A DNA stretch of 38,288 nt from Zygnema cylindricum (Eukaryota > Streptophyta > Zygnematophyceae > Zygnematales > Zygnemataceae), in assembly GCA_037447655.1 (NCBI GenBank), contig JBBHKE010002875.1, forward strand, positions 38,936-77,223, written 5' to 3'. The notes beneath the pieces were generated by a model. That model was not told where the DNA came from. It ran no database searches and saw only the letters and a program-made list of their open reading frames with translations. Within the stretch, counting starts at the first letter, position 1. Each line of letters begins with the position of its first letter. Positions 10,357-20,230 of this stretch are shown piece after piece. The position numbers and the translations under genes were made by a program.

Positions 10357-11969
10357 TGCGTTCGTAGATTCGGGAAAACTTGAAAGATATAATTGTTGTG
10401 GACGGAAAACTATCCCGCCGCGGGTAGATCCGGATTGATAACGTAAGTTATCCTAATCCGTGGGCATAAACGAAGAGAAAACCCTCGATTACGACTATGA
10501 AAAAACGGAACGACCTAATCGAGTTGCGTCAAATGGAAGGCCAAACCACACAAGACAAGTCAACACACGAAGTCTCTATCAAGATCCGATGGTCACATTT
10601 AGCAAGAAAATGAAATACCAAAGCCTCTTCCCTGCAAACAATGGGGCAAGACCAAAAGGCCACATCTATAAAAACAAACACAGAATTATCCAAGCACCTT
10701 TCGGTGCAGATCTACAATAACATAGACAAAATATTGTCTTAACATTGCCACCCACAGCAAGATCTATGAAAGAAAATCCAATCCAGATAGTCACAGGGAA
10801 ACTCAAGACCATTCACGGCAAGATAGCATGCGATGAAAGCAAGGAAAATGCAAATGCTCAAAAATAAAAGTTCGTAATAAAACCAATCCCCACCGATCCC
10901 CTACACGAGTGTCCACACTATATCGTGACGCTCTTGCACCGGCAGGGTTTCGAAAAACTTACAAACACCTTTAATAATCTGGTGATTATCAAAGGTGAGC
11001 CGCAGCTGGTCATCACAACTGGGGCTTTGCAGAGCGCCAAAGTTTGAATCCGCTCCACAATCCGCTCCCAAAATTTCCACTAAAGAGGGTCTCCTCCCAG
11101 TGTCCTCTGGAAAGCACGAGCCCTCACCTTGTGAATGTCCACACCCAAAGGAAGAAGAAAAGATATACGGGAACAAAGAAAAGAAATGCAAATATACTTG
11201 GAAAGGAGGTTGGATTAGGGAAAAGGGTTTCAAAAACCCTAATTTAACGCTGCAAAAACAAGAAATCTGCAACCAAGGGACAGGAATATGCTGACCTAGG
11301 GTTTATAATTCCAAAAAATAAACCCTAAATCCGTACAAACCCTAAATCTGCAGCTCAAACCCTAAATCTGCGGCCAAACCCTAATTTCGCAGATTAATCC
11401 TAATTTCGCAAATACACCTAAAATCTGATACGTATTTGGACCTGAATCTGCAAACCATAAATAGAGTGGCAGTAAGATAGAAGACAAGGATTGAAAGCAC
11501 AAAAGAATAAAACAAAAAACAAAAACAAAATGTGTGTGTGTTTTTTTTTATAAAATAAAATTTATAATTTTTTTTTTTTTTTTCAAGGCAAAACTGAAAG
11601 CGAAAGCAAAAATGGAGAGAAAGTAAGAGGGAAACTTGTAGATAGATAGAGCCGGATCAAAAAGAAGAAGCTAGATCAAAAATAGGTGGAAGAAAATCTG
11701 GGAATGAAATGATAGATTTTATAATGAAAATAATGTAATTTATATTATTATTTTCTTAAGATATTTGTTCTCACACCAAACTGAGAAGCAAAACTGAAAA
11801 TCAAAGATAAAGTGGAAGGAAAATGGAAAGACAAAAAGAAGAATAAAAACTGGATATGAAAGGTAATATCTTTTTTATGAAATAAAATTTATATTTTTAA
11901 TAATTTTTTTTTTTTTGAAATAGACTTTTAGAAAATGTGATTTTGAAAAGTTTAGCTTTAAGACAAGAA
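10357..11969 (-). other. Leader of the LTR element with telo-box-like repeats and AT-rich tracts
   Basis: This segment lies between the 5' LTR and gag on the minus strand and has no recognised coding domain. It contains the CCCTAAA array at 11319-11430 and, at 11520-11950, two diverged copies of a block with long T-runs, TAAAATAAAATTTATA and AAAACTGAAA words about 320 bases apart. The open frames at 10995-11294 (+) and 10901-11272 (-) overlap each other and show no family signature. Confidence 0.5.
11319..11430 (-). repeat. Telo-box-like array (AAACCCTAAA units, ~17-22 bp period)
   Basis: Four to five units read AAACCCTAAATCTGC or close variants, spaced 17-22 bases apart; on the minus strand they read TTTAGGGTTT. 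Single copies also occur at about 11224-11243 and 11296-11303. TTTAGGG is the plant-type telomere unit, and AAACCCTAA is the plant promoter telo-box. The interspersed GCAGNT bases make this a minisatellite rather than a true telomere tract. Confidence 0.7.
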
Positions 11970-12355
11970 TGCTAAGCCCAGAGGTAGCCACTAGGCTCTC
12001 TGGTCTTTATCACATTCCCTACAAGAGATATCTTGTTATGACAGCAAAGCAAGAAATATTCCAATCAAAACAAGGGAAAATTCAAATCCGATCAAAAATA
12101 CACTCATTCAAAGCCAACCGAAATACAAACAAGACACAAACACACACAACCAAACCGTCACGCTGCTCGAGGAAGGCACAGCAAGGTCCAGATGTGCTCC
12201 CCCATGATCTCCAATTCCACATTTCCACCAAAAGACCGAGTTTGGAGGGAAACCTTCCGAACATGGCCTTAGGCCGTGTGGATTAAAAACGTGGGCAGAA
12301 ATACAAGGGCAAATATTTGTAACCTATCTAGTCTCTATAGCTAGCTAGCAATAAC
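11970..12355 (-). repeat. 5' LTR of the gag-protease element, part 1
   Basis: Matches 6269-6650 from TGCTAAGCC through the CTAGCTAGCA segment, then is cut by the copia element. The last five bases, ATAAC (12351-12355), are the target duplication repeated at 18232-18236. The LTR continues at 18237. Confidence 0.8.
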
Positions 12356-13329
12356 TCTTGTTTTTTGAAAGCTTTAAGTCTCAGCAAAATTTATAGGACG
12401 GTGGAAAAATAAATCTATAAGGACACACGTCGTCACTTGAAGCACAGTGCAGGTTTTTGAATGGTAGCGACACCATCATTGGAATAACGTTGTTACGGCG
12501 CAGATGGAACAAGCGTAGCTGCGGTTATTTTTGATATGGTCCGTACAGATGAACGCAACTTGCGACACAATGGGACAAACGCAATTGCGAGATGACGCAG
12601 TTGCTGCGCAACAAGACAAACGCAGCTGCGGCTATTTTTGGTATGGGACAACGCAGCTGCTACAAGCTGCGGATATTTGAGTGTGATCAGGAATTAGACT
12701 GCGCTACTACGGTTGATATGAATCAAGTCAAGGGACGAGATTCATAAGGGAATAATTATGTGACTTGCTGACAGATGTTTTGCAACAGCCGAATGGACAT
12801 ACCCAGACAAATGTCACTAAGCCAAGCGAAAAGTATTTGAACAAATCACCTGTATAAGATTCTCAGTAATATTGATTGTACAGTGATAGATTAGTTTTAG
12901 CGTGAATAGGAGCACATAGACCTTAGTGGCAGTTTAGTTCTTTTGGACGTATCTTTTAGGAACACTTGTATCGGGTGTATAGCACTACGTAGTAGGACAA
13001 CTGAATGAACAGCATAAGACTTAGGACGTGGAACATTTTATGTATCCAGACTTCGAGACTGTGTAATTTGCAAACTGTTTTTGTGAAACTTCTGAGTTGC
13101 ATAACTTGGTGTATGTTGGATCAATTGTGCTAAAACTTTGGGAATTGTCAGACTTTGTGATTCATTATACTGTGGTATAGTATGAAGCAGTTTGGACCTT
13201 TGTGTCAACTTTATTGAGCTGTAGAAAGCAGCTGTTTGACAGAATTCTTGGTAAGCTTCTATGGTGAATTATGTCTACTTCTACTACTAATAATGCTGCT
13301 CCTCCTGCTCCAATGGTCGTATAACAACA
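12356..13329 (+). repeat. 5' LTR of copia element (974 bp)
   Basis: Starts TCTTGTTTTTTGAAAGC and ends CGTATAACAACA. It includes U3-like repeats rich in GCAGCTGCG at about 12484-12690 and about 375 bp (about 12674-13060) missing from the 3' LTR. Near its end is an ATG at 13271 that begins the gag frame. The sequence after it, GGTATGGGCC at 13330, resembles an initiator-Met tRNA primer site. Confidence 0.9.
12484..12690 (+). repeat. CAGCTG-rich U3 repeats in copia LTR
   Basis: About three diverged ~60-bp units with the words GCAGCTGCGG, TTATTTTTGATATGG and GGGACAACGCA. They recur in the 3' LTR at about 17760-17965. The CAGCTG cores are palindromic E-box-like sites. A promoter role is inferred from their place in U3. 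Confidence 0.6.
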
Positions 13330-14160
13330 GGTATGGGCCTTTCATCAAGAATTCCTATATTCTCGGGGGAAAAAAACGCTTATTGGGCGGATATGGTGGA
13401 GACACACTTCGAAAATGTTAACCTTTTGGATATTTTGGATGGTTCACTGGCGAAAAACGGATCCGTTTTGGTCAAAGAAAAATTCGCAAACTCGGTCGTT
13501 TTTAAAATTATGTATCTCAAAAGAATTGGCTATGTCACGGATAAAAATGAAAAAGGTGATCGATATCTGGAAATCTCTCAAGGATGATTTGGAAAAGGCT
13601 AATGTTCAGGAATAACTATTTTTGACTAGACGAATTTGGGACTACAAATACACGAGTGGCACAATGGCAAAATTATAAAAAACTAATTTGAAATACTAAT
13701 AAATTCTCATGCTTGTGCTGATGGATCTTTTCCTCAGTTTCAGCGGGTTGCTTTGCTAATGAGAGGTCTTCCTACTGCTATGAAAGCAGCGTCAGCGTCA
13801 GATAGGCTGAAATAGAAAGATAAAGCTAGCTGGACACTACAGTTAGCTATTAATTTGATATTAGAAGAGGAAGCAGATTCTAAAATTCTTAATGGTGAAA
13901 AACAAGTAGAGGCATTTTGTACAGAATTTGGCAGAAAACCTCAGTTTAATCAATAGAGAAACCAGTTTAATCAGAATCAAAATCAGTTTAGACAGTTTAA
14001 TCAAAAAGGAAATAGACAATCTTTCAATGCTTGATTTTATTGTAATGAAAAAGGTCATGGATATAAATTTTGTCCTAAGCTTAAGAAAGCTAATGAAACA
14101 GGTCTGTACAGGCTTGGATGGCAGCAAAGCCAATTTCATCAAGGCTTCACGGGATCATCA
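13271..14160 (+). pseudogene. copia gag with zinc knuckle, broken
   Basis: The frame starts at ATG 13271 inside the LTR (MSTSTTNNAAPPAPMVV, then TAA at 13322-13324, where the 3' LTR has GAA). It resumes one frame over at about 13333 with PIFSGEKNAYWADMVETHF, typical of copia Gag N-termini. Further pieces reach a Gln/Asn-rich segment near 13930-14020. The zinc knuckle near 14025-14085 reads FYCNEKGHGYKFC. The first Cys codon of the CCHC pattern is TGA at 14032-14034. Several other stops interrupt the frame. Confidence 0.8.
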
Positions 14161-14181
14161 CAATGAGGAAATGCACTCTTT

Positions 14182-15432
14182 TTGGCGTCTTCATCTTATC
14201 AAGACGAGTCTCTTTCACTCTCTGACAAAGAGGATGATGATCTATTTGCTATGGCGGTAGCAATGGAGGGCACGAGAGACAATGGATGGAACATGTGTTG
14301 GAACAAGGCAGTTTTCAAAATTCTGAAATCAACACCGGAGAAAAATATCTACTATGCATGTGGAATGAGTGTGCAAACGCGGGCTGTAGGTGATGTCTCC
14401 TTGCTAGTTGATGTAGAAGGCAAGGCAGTTGAGAGAACCCTTTATAATGTTCTCTGTGTACCAAATTTTAAGAAAAAATTGTATTCAACTTCTTTGGTAG
14501 AAAGTAAAGGGTTTGAGGTCAATCTGAAACATGGCAGGCAGGTTGTTAGCAAAAATGGAAAAATTGCAGTTAAGGGAACTAGAGATGCCAGCAAAATGTA
14601 TCGAATGGATATGCTCGATAATAAAGAAATTGATGTTTTGTATTCCGGTGCATTATCCTCAGATGAGCTGTGGCATAAAAGATTAGGCCATGTGAACTAT
14701 GACAGTATGAAAAATATGGTCAATGCTGGTAAAATAGGAGTCACTCTGTCAAATCAGTAACCTAAAACGTGTGATGGTTGTGCATTAGGAAAAATACACA
14801 GATTACCGATTCCTCAAGAGTCTGAACATAAATCTACTAAACTTTTGCAACTCATTCATTCTGATGTTTTCGGCCATGCAAAGGTACCATCTACCGAGGG
14901 GATGAAATTTATCGTTATGTTTACAGATGATTTTTTGAGGTTTACTTAAGTCTACTTCATGAAGGCCAAGAGTTAAGTCTTCACCCATTTTCAACACTAC
15001 AAAGCGTGGGCAGAGATACTACACGTTTTGCCGATTTTGGAGCTCAGATCGGACAATGGCGGGGAATATACGTCACAAGAGTTTAAAAATTTCTTACTCA
15101 AAGAACGTTTAAGTCACAAACTAAGTGTTTTATACTTTTCGGAACAAAATGGGGTTTCAGAAAGACTAAATAGAACTATCACAAAATGCTCTAGGTCCAT
15201 GCTTGCGGATAAGGACGTGGATGCGAAATTCTGGGCTGAAGCATTAAATTGTGTTGTTTATATCAAAAACATGACAGGTTTAAGATCAGTAGACACCACT
15301 CTTTACGAGATCTGGACGGGTAGAAAACCGGATGTCAGTCATTTCAAAGTCTTTGGAAGTAAATGCTTTATTTTGGATACGTCTAATGATAAATATAAAA
15401 TGGTACCTGAGGGATTGCGGGCATTTTGTTAG
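14182..15432 (+). pseudogene. copia protease region, GAG-pre-integrase and integrase, broken
   Basis: 14182-14760 is open for 192 codons. The segment after EGTRDNGW lacks the DSGA-type catalytic motif expected at that point, then continues as normal copia sequence (VGDVSLLVDVEGKAVERTLY). LWHKRLGHVNYDSM supplies the two His, and CDGCALGK after a TAA at 14758 supplies the two Cys of the GAG-pre-integrase finger. Integrase follows: LIHSDVFG with the first Asp, MFTDDF, stops near 14947 and 14974, then LRSDNGGEYTSQEF with the second Asp and the EQNGVSERLNRT segment with the catalytic Glu. Confidence 0.88.
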
Positions 15433-15802
15433 GATATGATGATCAATCTAAAGGTTATAGAGTCTTTGTTTTTTAGAGGCAGAAATTTATTGTAGCAAGG
15501 AAAATCATTGTCAAAGATGAACTAGACTCGATAGACTTATTTAAAATGGCAGAGCAGCAAAAGCAACAAAAAGTACAAGAATATGTCATTTTAGATAGCA
15601 TCCATATTTTTTTCCCACAGATGCAAAATTCACCAGTGTTAACACATGAGTCGGAACATAATCGTGTTCCCCAACAAGTTCATTTCAAGCAGACCAACAG
15701 CAGCCACTGCCTACAGATCGGAACCAGCGCAACAAGCGCAATGCACGGGATCCGACAATTTCAGCCTCAGAATTTCTGGGGGGAAGAAGATCCAGTAGCC
15801 GC

Positions 15803-16895
15803 ATGCAAGCAAGTTCTCACTTCCCCTACTCGGAAGCCTCAGGGGAGCCTCTGACCATCCGGGAAGCCTTCTCATCACTGGAGCGGAATCACTGGATCGA
15901 GGCGGCAAACGATGAAATGAAGTCGGCAAACGATGAAATGAAGTCGATCATGGAGGCTCAAACATGGGAGCTTGTGGACCTTCCTCCGGATCGAAAAGCG
16001 ATCGGCAACAAATGGGTATTCAAGGTCAAGTTAAATCCAGATAATACCATTGAACAATATAAGGCTAAACTTGTGGCAAAGGGGTATAATAAAAAGGAAA
16101 GAATTGATTTTGAAGAAACTTTTTCTTCGTTGTAAGAATTCTAACAGTTAGGATTATGATATCTCTAGTTGCAATAGAAGATATGGAAATACATCAGAAA
16201 GATATAAAGACGGCCTTTTTCCATAGAGAACTAGATGAGACCATTTACATGCAGCAGCCTGAAATGTATGCAGAACCAGGAAAAGAGCACTAAGTATGCA
16301 AACTGCTAAAATCTTTGTCAGCCTAAACCAGGCCCCTACGCTATGGAATCTAAATCTTGATGAATATTTAACTAGCCTATGATTTAAAAAGATAAGTTCT
16401 AATCATCCCGTCTATATTTTAAAAGGTGAGGATAGAATAGTGTACATAGCGGAGTATGTAGATGGTTTACTATTAGTTAGCAAATCAATGGCTGAAATTA
16501 ACAAATTTAAAATTGCTTTAAATTCACGGTTCGAGATCAAAGACCTCGGTGAGGCAAAATATATTTTGGGTATCCAAATAGAGAGGGACAGGAAAAACAG
16601 ATTAATAAAATTGACTCAAAAGCAGGCTATTGGAAACATGTTAGATGAATATAGAATGCGGGGGGCAAAAGGATGTGTAACACCAATGGAGTTTCGGCAT
16701 AAGTTAGAGGGGGAAGAAACAGAACCGAGCGTTATTGTTAGTGAAATTTTTGAGTCAGGGGAGGATGATCTTATGACACTGATACGTTACAGACAGATAG
16801 TGGGAATTTTAATAAATTTCAGACAGATAGTGGGAATTTTAATATATTTCATGAACTGTACCCGTCCGATATTACTGCAGCAGTTGTGGTACTGA
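15803..16895 (+). pseudogene. copia reverse transcriptase, broken
   Basis: 15803-16135 encodes the RT N-terminus (NKWVFKVKLNPDNTIEQYKAKLVAKGY), followed by a stretch of stops to about 16430. 16440-16895 resumes with the catalytic segment EYVDGLLLVSKS, where the usual YVDD is YVDG, then KDLGEAKYILGIQIERD. Two tandem in-frame duplications are present: 21 bp at 15904-15945 (ANDEMKS doubled) and 30 bp at 16791-16850 (RQIVGILI doubled). Confidence 0.88.
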
Positions 16896-17470
16896 GCAGA
16901 AGTCTAGAGAATCCGAGGAAATCTGACCGTGATGCAGCAAGAAGAGTTTTAAGATACTTGGCAGGAACCAAAGAACTCAAACTCACAATAGGCGGAGGAG
17001 AAGTGAAGCTGCAAATAAAGAGTGATGCAAGCTATGGCGACATGCTAAGCCGAAAATCCACCACGCGATTCGTTCTGCAAATTGGGAACGAGACTTGTTG
17101 TTGGAGCAGCAAACTTCAAAAGGTCACGGCACAATCAACGATGGAGTCAAAATATATGGCAGCGAGCTCGGCCCTCAAAGAACTCTTATGGATGAAATTC
17201 ATGTTGCAAGAATTGGAATACATGCAGGTTGGTCCACAGGTGATCTGATGTGATAACCAGGCTGCCATTGCCATTGCTTCTAACTCAAGTCTCCACTTCA
17301 AAAGCAAGCAGATGAATGTAAGATTACACTTTGTAAGAGAAAAAGTGTTCTCTAGAGTGATTAAATTATGTTATTTGCCAGTTGCTAAAAGGATTGCAGA
17401 TATGCTCACTAAAGCTCTTCCTGCTCCTAGGTTGAAGTATTGTAGGGATGAAGTCAGATTAAGTGAATAG
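16886..17470 (+). pseudogene. copia RNase H, broken
   Basis: AARRVLRYLAGTKELKLTI and SDASYGDMLSRKSTTRFV begin the RNase H domain, followed by QSTMESKYMAASSALKELLW. A TGA at 17247-17249 precedes CDNQAAIAIAS, and the domain closes with IADMLTKALPAPRLKYCRDE and a TAG at 17468. It overlaps the preceding RT frame by ten bases in another frame, which shows a shift in the original single polyprotein. Confidence 0.88.
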
Positions 17471-17631
17471 TTGAGTTGCTGCACTGCTATACTGCCATGC
17501 TGCGCTTGTCCAACAACGGGGATGTAGTGGGACTAGGTGACTTGCTAAATTGCTACGTTGCTATGCTGCGATGCTGCGCTAGTTCCACATCGTAGTTGTG
17601 CTGGCAGACTGAGTCAAAAGCTTTAGGGGAT
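17471..17631 (+). repeat. copia 3' untranslated segment with GCTGC repeat
   Basis: Two ~35-bp units rich in GCTAT/GCTGCG (about 17474-17508 and 17547-17581), followed by AAAAGCTTTAGGGGAT, a probable polypurine tract ending at the 3' LTR start. Confidence 0.6.
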
Positions 17632-18231
17632 TGTTGTTTTTGGAAAGCTTTAAGTCTTAGCAAAATTTATAAGACGGCGGAAAATAAATATACAGGGACA
17701 CGTGTCGTCACTTGAAGCACTGTGCAGGTTTTTGAATGGTAGCGACACCATCATTGGAATAACGCAGCTGCGGCGCAGATGGAATAAGCGTAGCTGCGGT
17801 TATTTTTGATATGTTACGTATGGATGAACGTAGCTTGCGACACAACGGGACAAATGCAATTACGGATATTTTGATACAGGACAGCGTTGTTGCTACGCAA
17901 CAAGACAAACGCAGCTGCGGCTATTTTTGGTATTGGACAACGCAGCTGCTATGAAGCTGCGTATGTAATCTGCAGACGTTTTTTAGGAAACTTATGAGTT
18001 GCATATCTTGATGTATGTTGGATCAATTGTGCTGAAACTTTGGGATTTGTCAGACTTTGTGATACACTATACTGTGGTATAGTTTGAAGCAGTTTAGATC
18101 TTTGTGTCAACTTTATTGAGCTGTAGAAAGCAACTGTTTGATAGGATTTTTGGTAAGCTTCTGTGGTGAATTATGTCTATTTCTACTTCTACTGCTCCTG
18201 CTCCACTTGCTCTAGTGGTCGTAGAACAACA
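17632..18231 (+). repeat. 3' LTR of copia element (600 bp)
   Basis: Starts TGTTGTTTTTGGAAAGC and ends GTAGAACAACA. It matches the 5' LTR on both sides of a ~375-bp segment that is missing here near 17965. It also carries the gag start codon (ATG at 18173), followed by an open frame to the LTR end. Confidence 0.92.
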
Positions 18232-18236
18232 ATAAC

Positions 18237-19115
18237 AAATAGAAAGCATGAGAAATTGGTGAGAGAGAGAGAGCAAGAAGAAAGCTCTGCCGCCAAAAGA
18301 AAATTCTTGTCCAAAAGCTAAAATTCTCTAAGATTGAGAATTAGCCTAAGTAGGAGCTACGCTAGGCCTAAGCAAAACTAGCCTACGTCTAGCCTACTTT
18401 ACATGCATGAAACTACTTAAGATGTTGGCCAATAGGCGGCCAACATCATCAGCCGTACGCCTAACAAAATCCACTGACCAATGGTAAAAACCCTCCCCTA
18501 ACTTCATGTATGTGCGATTCTACATGGGTTCGCGACTTAAATATATAGAAGGTATCAAAGCGTCGCCAATACCCCTAGAAATCGGGATTCGGCGCCAAAG
18601 GATACTTCTCGTCGATACTTCGAAATCGCTTGCATAGGCACGAAATGAAACATATCGCACGAAACATTTCGGAAATCGCGCTGCATCGCCCAAACGATAT
18701 TTCGCGACCATACTTTGAAAATCGTGTACCTACGCACGAAATGAAAGGTATCGCACAAAATTAGTACTATACAACCAAACGTGAAAATAAATGAATCGAT
18801 GTGAAATCGCACGTGCGAACGAAACAACATGAAAGCGTGCGTACATGCACCGCGCGTGCGTGCATTATATCGTGCGCGCACATTGAATATCGCGCATGCG
18901 GGCATGATATCGTGCGCGGGGGCAACCGACACGATGCAGCATAACAGCTGTCGTGCATGAGAGGCAAGCAAGCGAACATGCATCACAACCAGCAAAGTCA
19001 TGCTCAACAACATATATCCCAGCGAAAATAAATATGAAAAGACAAAAAATATATACACCATGAGAAGGAATAAAGGTGAAAATGGCCCAATGAGAGAAGG
19101 GGAAGAATACTCCCC
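18237..19115 (-). repeat. 5' LTR of the gag-protease element, part 2
   Basis: Resumes the match to the 3' LTR (about 6665 onward) immediately after the copia target duplication, through GGTGAGAGAGAGAG, the TCGCACGAAA segment, a short ~20-bp array (18834-18925) and the 185-bp module starting at 18949. It stops 18 bases short of the LTR terminus, where an inverted copy of the module begins. Confidence 0.82.
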
Positions 19116-19300
19116 TGGGTCCACTTCACTCTAGGGGAGTATTCTTCCCCTTCTCTCTTTGGGTCATTTTCACCTTTATTCCTTCTTATGGTGTATTTAT
19201 TTTTTGTCTTTTCATATTTATTTTCGCCGGTATATATGTTGTTGAGCATGACTTTGCTGGTTGTGATGCATGTTCGCTTGCTTGCCTCTCATGTACGACA
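18949..19300. repeat. 352-bp near-perfect palindrome of the 185-bp module
   Basis: The forward module, 18949-19115, pairs with the inverted copy, 19134-19300. The arms are 167 bp with about 7 mismatches by eye, and the loop is 18 nt at 19116-19133. The inverted copy is complete (185 bp, 19116-19300) and shares private variants with the forward arm, so it arose locally. Confidence 0.9.
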
Positions 19301-20230
19301 GAGGAGAAGGAGAGTGAGTGGTTGATGGAGATGGTGAGGGAGAAGGAGAGGGTGAGAGAGAAGTGGGGGAGAGAGGGAGAGAGTGAGAAGGAGAGGTAGA
19401 GGAGAGAGAGAAGGTAGGGGAAGAGAGAGGGAGAGAGGTGGAGATAGAGAATAAGTACACTAAAAACAGAAGTTGCAACCAAAGAAGAAATAGAAATTGA
19501 ATGTAATTGAAAGAGCTTCAACTTGACAAGAAAAGTATTAAATTATAAGATGCACTGAAGTAAAGAAGACTACGTACACAGTGGAGGGCCCAGATGCCTG
19601 CAAATCAATGAACAACCCAGCCAATACCAAAACTTCTCTATTCAAAATTTACTTCTTTATTTTTCCTTTTATGCTCACGGTATCAAACCGGCACTTCACT
19701 TCCCGAAATAGAATCAACAAAATCTCTCAACTCCATGTCAAGCCAGATTCTTAAACAAAAGCTTCTCCATTTCTTCTCTATCTCCACCTCTCTCCCACTT
19801 TCTCTCTCTCTCCTCTCCCTCTCCTTCTCTCCCTCTCTCCCCTCTCCCTCTCCCTCTCCTTCTCACTCTCTCCCTCTCTCCCCCACTTCTCTCTCACCCT
19901 CTCCTCTCCCTCGACATCTCTCTCGACCACTCACTCTCCTTCTACCCCTCTCCGTCTTTATAACTCCCTCTCCCTCTCCCTCTCTCTTTGCCTCTCCCTC
20001 TCCCTCTCCCTCTCTCCATCTCCCCCTCTCCCTCCCCCTCTCCCTCCCCCTCTCTCCCTCACCCTCTCCCTCCCTCCCCCTCCCCCTCCCCCTCCCTCTC
20101 TTGGATCGACAAGGAAATGGAGAGGGTGATAGATAGGGAGTGGGAGAGAGACATATCCGCTCTTTCTCTCTTCTCCCCACTCTCTTTTCCTTTTCTTTCC
20201 CCTCCCTCACTTCCTCTCTCCCTTTAGTCT
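19301..20230. repeat. GA-rich tract followed by CT-rich tract
   Basis: 19301-19455 is almost pure purine (GAGAGG-type). 19765-20225 is almost pure pyrimidine (CTCTCCCTC-type). The mixed spacer 19456-19764 holds no recognised gene. The long Ser/Pro/Leu and Arg/Gly/Glu frames here come from the repeats. The two tracts are roughly complementary and could pair. Confidence 0.8.

Larger units (their letters stand above)
12356..18231 (+). mobile_element. Ty1/copia retrotransposon, degenerate, nested in an LTR
   Basis: A 5876-bp element with LTRs 12356-13329 and 17632-18231 and a perfect 5-bp target duplication ATAAC at 12351-12355 and 18232-18236. The domain order gag, zinc knuckle, protease region, GAG-pre-integrase, integrase, reverse transcriptase, RNase H is that of Ty1/copia. 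Many stops, frame shifts and lost catalytic residues show it is dead. LTR ends are TGTTGT...ACAACA (the 5' copy starts TCTTGT). Its insertion into the LTR of the gag-protease element is therefore younger than that element. Confidence 0.93.
6269..19115 (-). mobile_element. Non-autonomous gag-protease LTR retrotransposon, interrupted by a copia element
   Basis: Order in the element's sense: 5' LTR (19115-18237 continued 12355-11970), leader (11969 to about 10360), gag, protease, purine run, 3' LTR (7724-6269). Removing the nested copia element leaves about 7 kb. No polymerase or integrase domain exists, which fits non-autonomous LTR elements that keep gag (TR-GAG-like). The 5' LTR lacks the final 18 bases and has fewer U3 repeats. 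No simple 5-bp target duplication is visible outside the LTRs, because both outer borders abut extra copies of the 185-bp module. A match to a tRNA primer just inside the 5' LTR was not recognised. Confidence 0.7.

Noticed and set aside
11319-11430. True interstitial telomere
   Set aside because: CCCTAAA units are separated by 10-15 non-telomeric bases and lie inside an LTR-element leader.
13271-17470. Alternative genetic code, because TGA replaces Cys and Trp codons in the copia element
   Set aside because: TAA and TAG stops and frame shifts also occur, and both host genes use standard codons; ordinary decay is enough.
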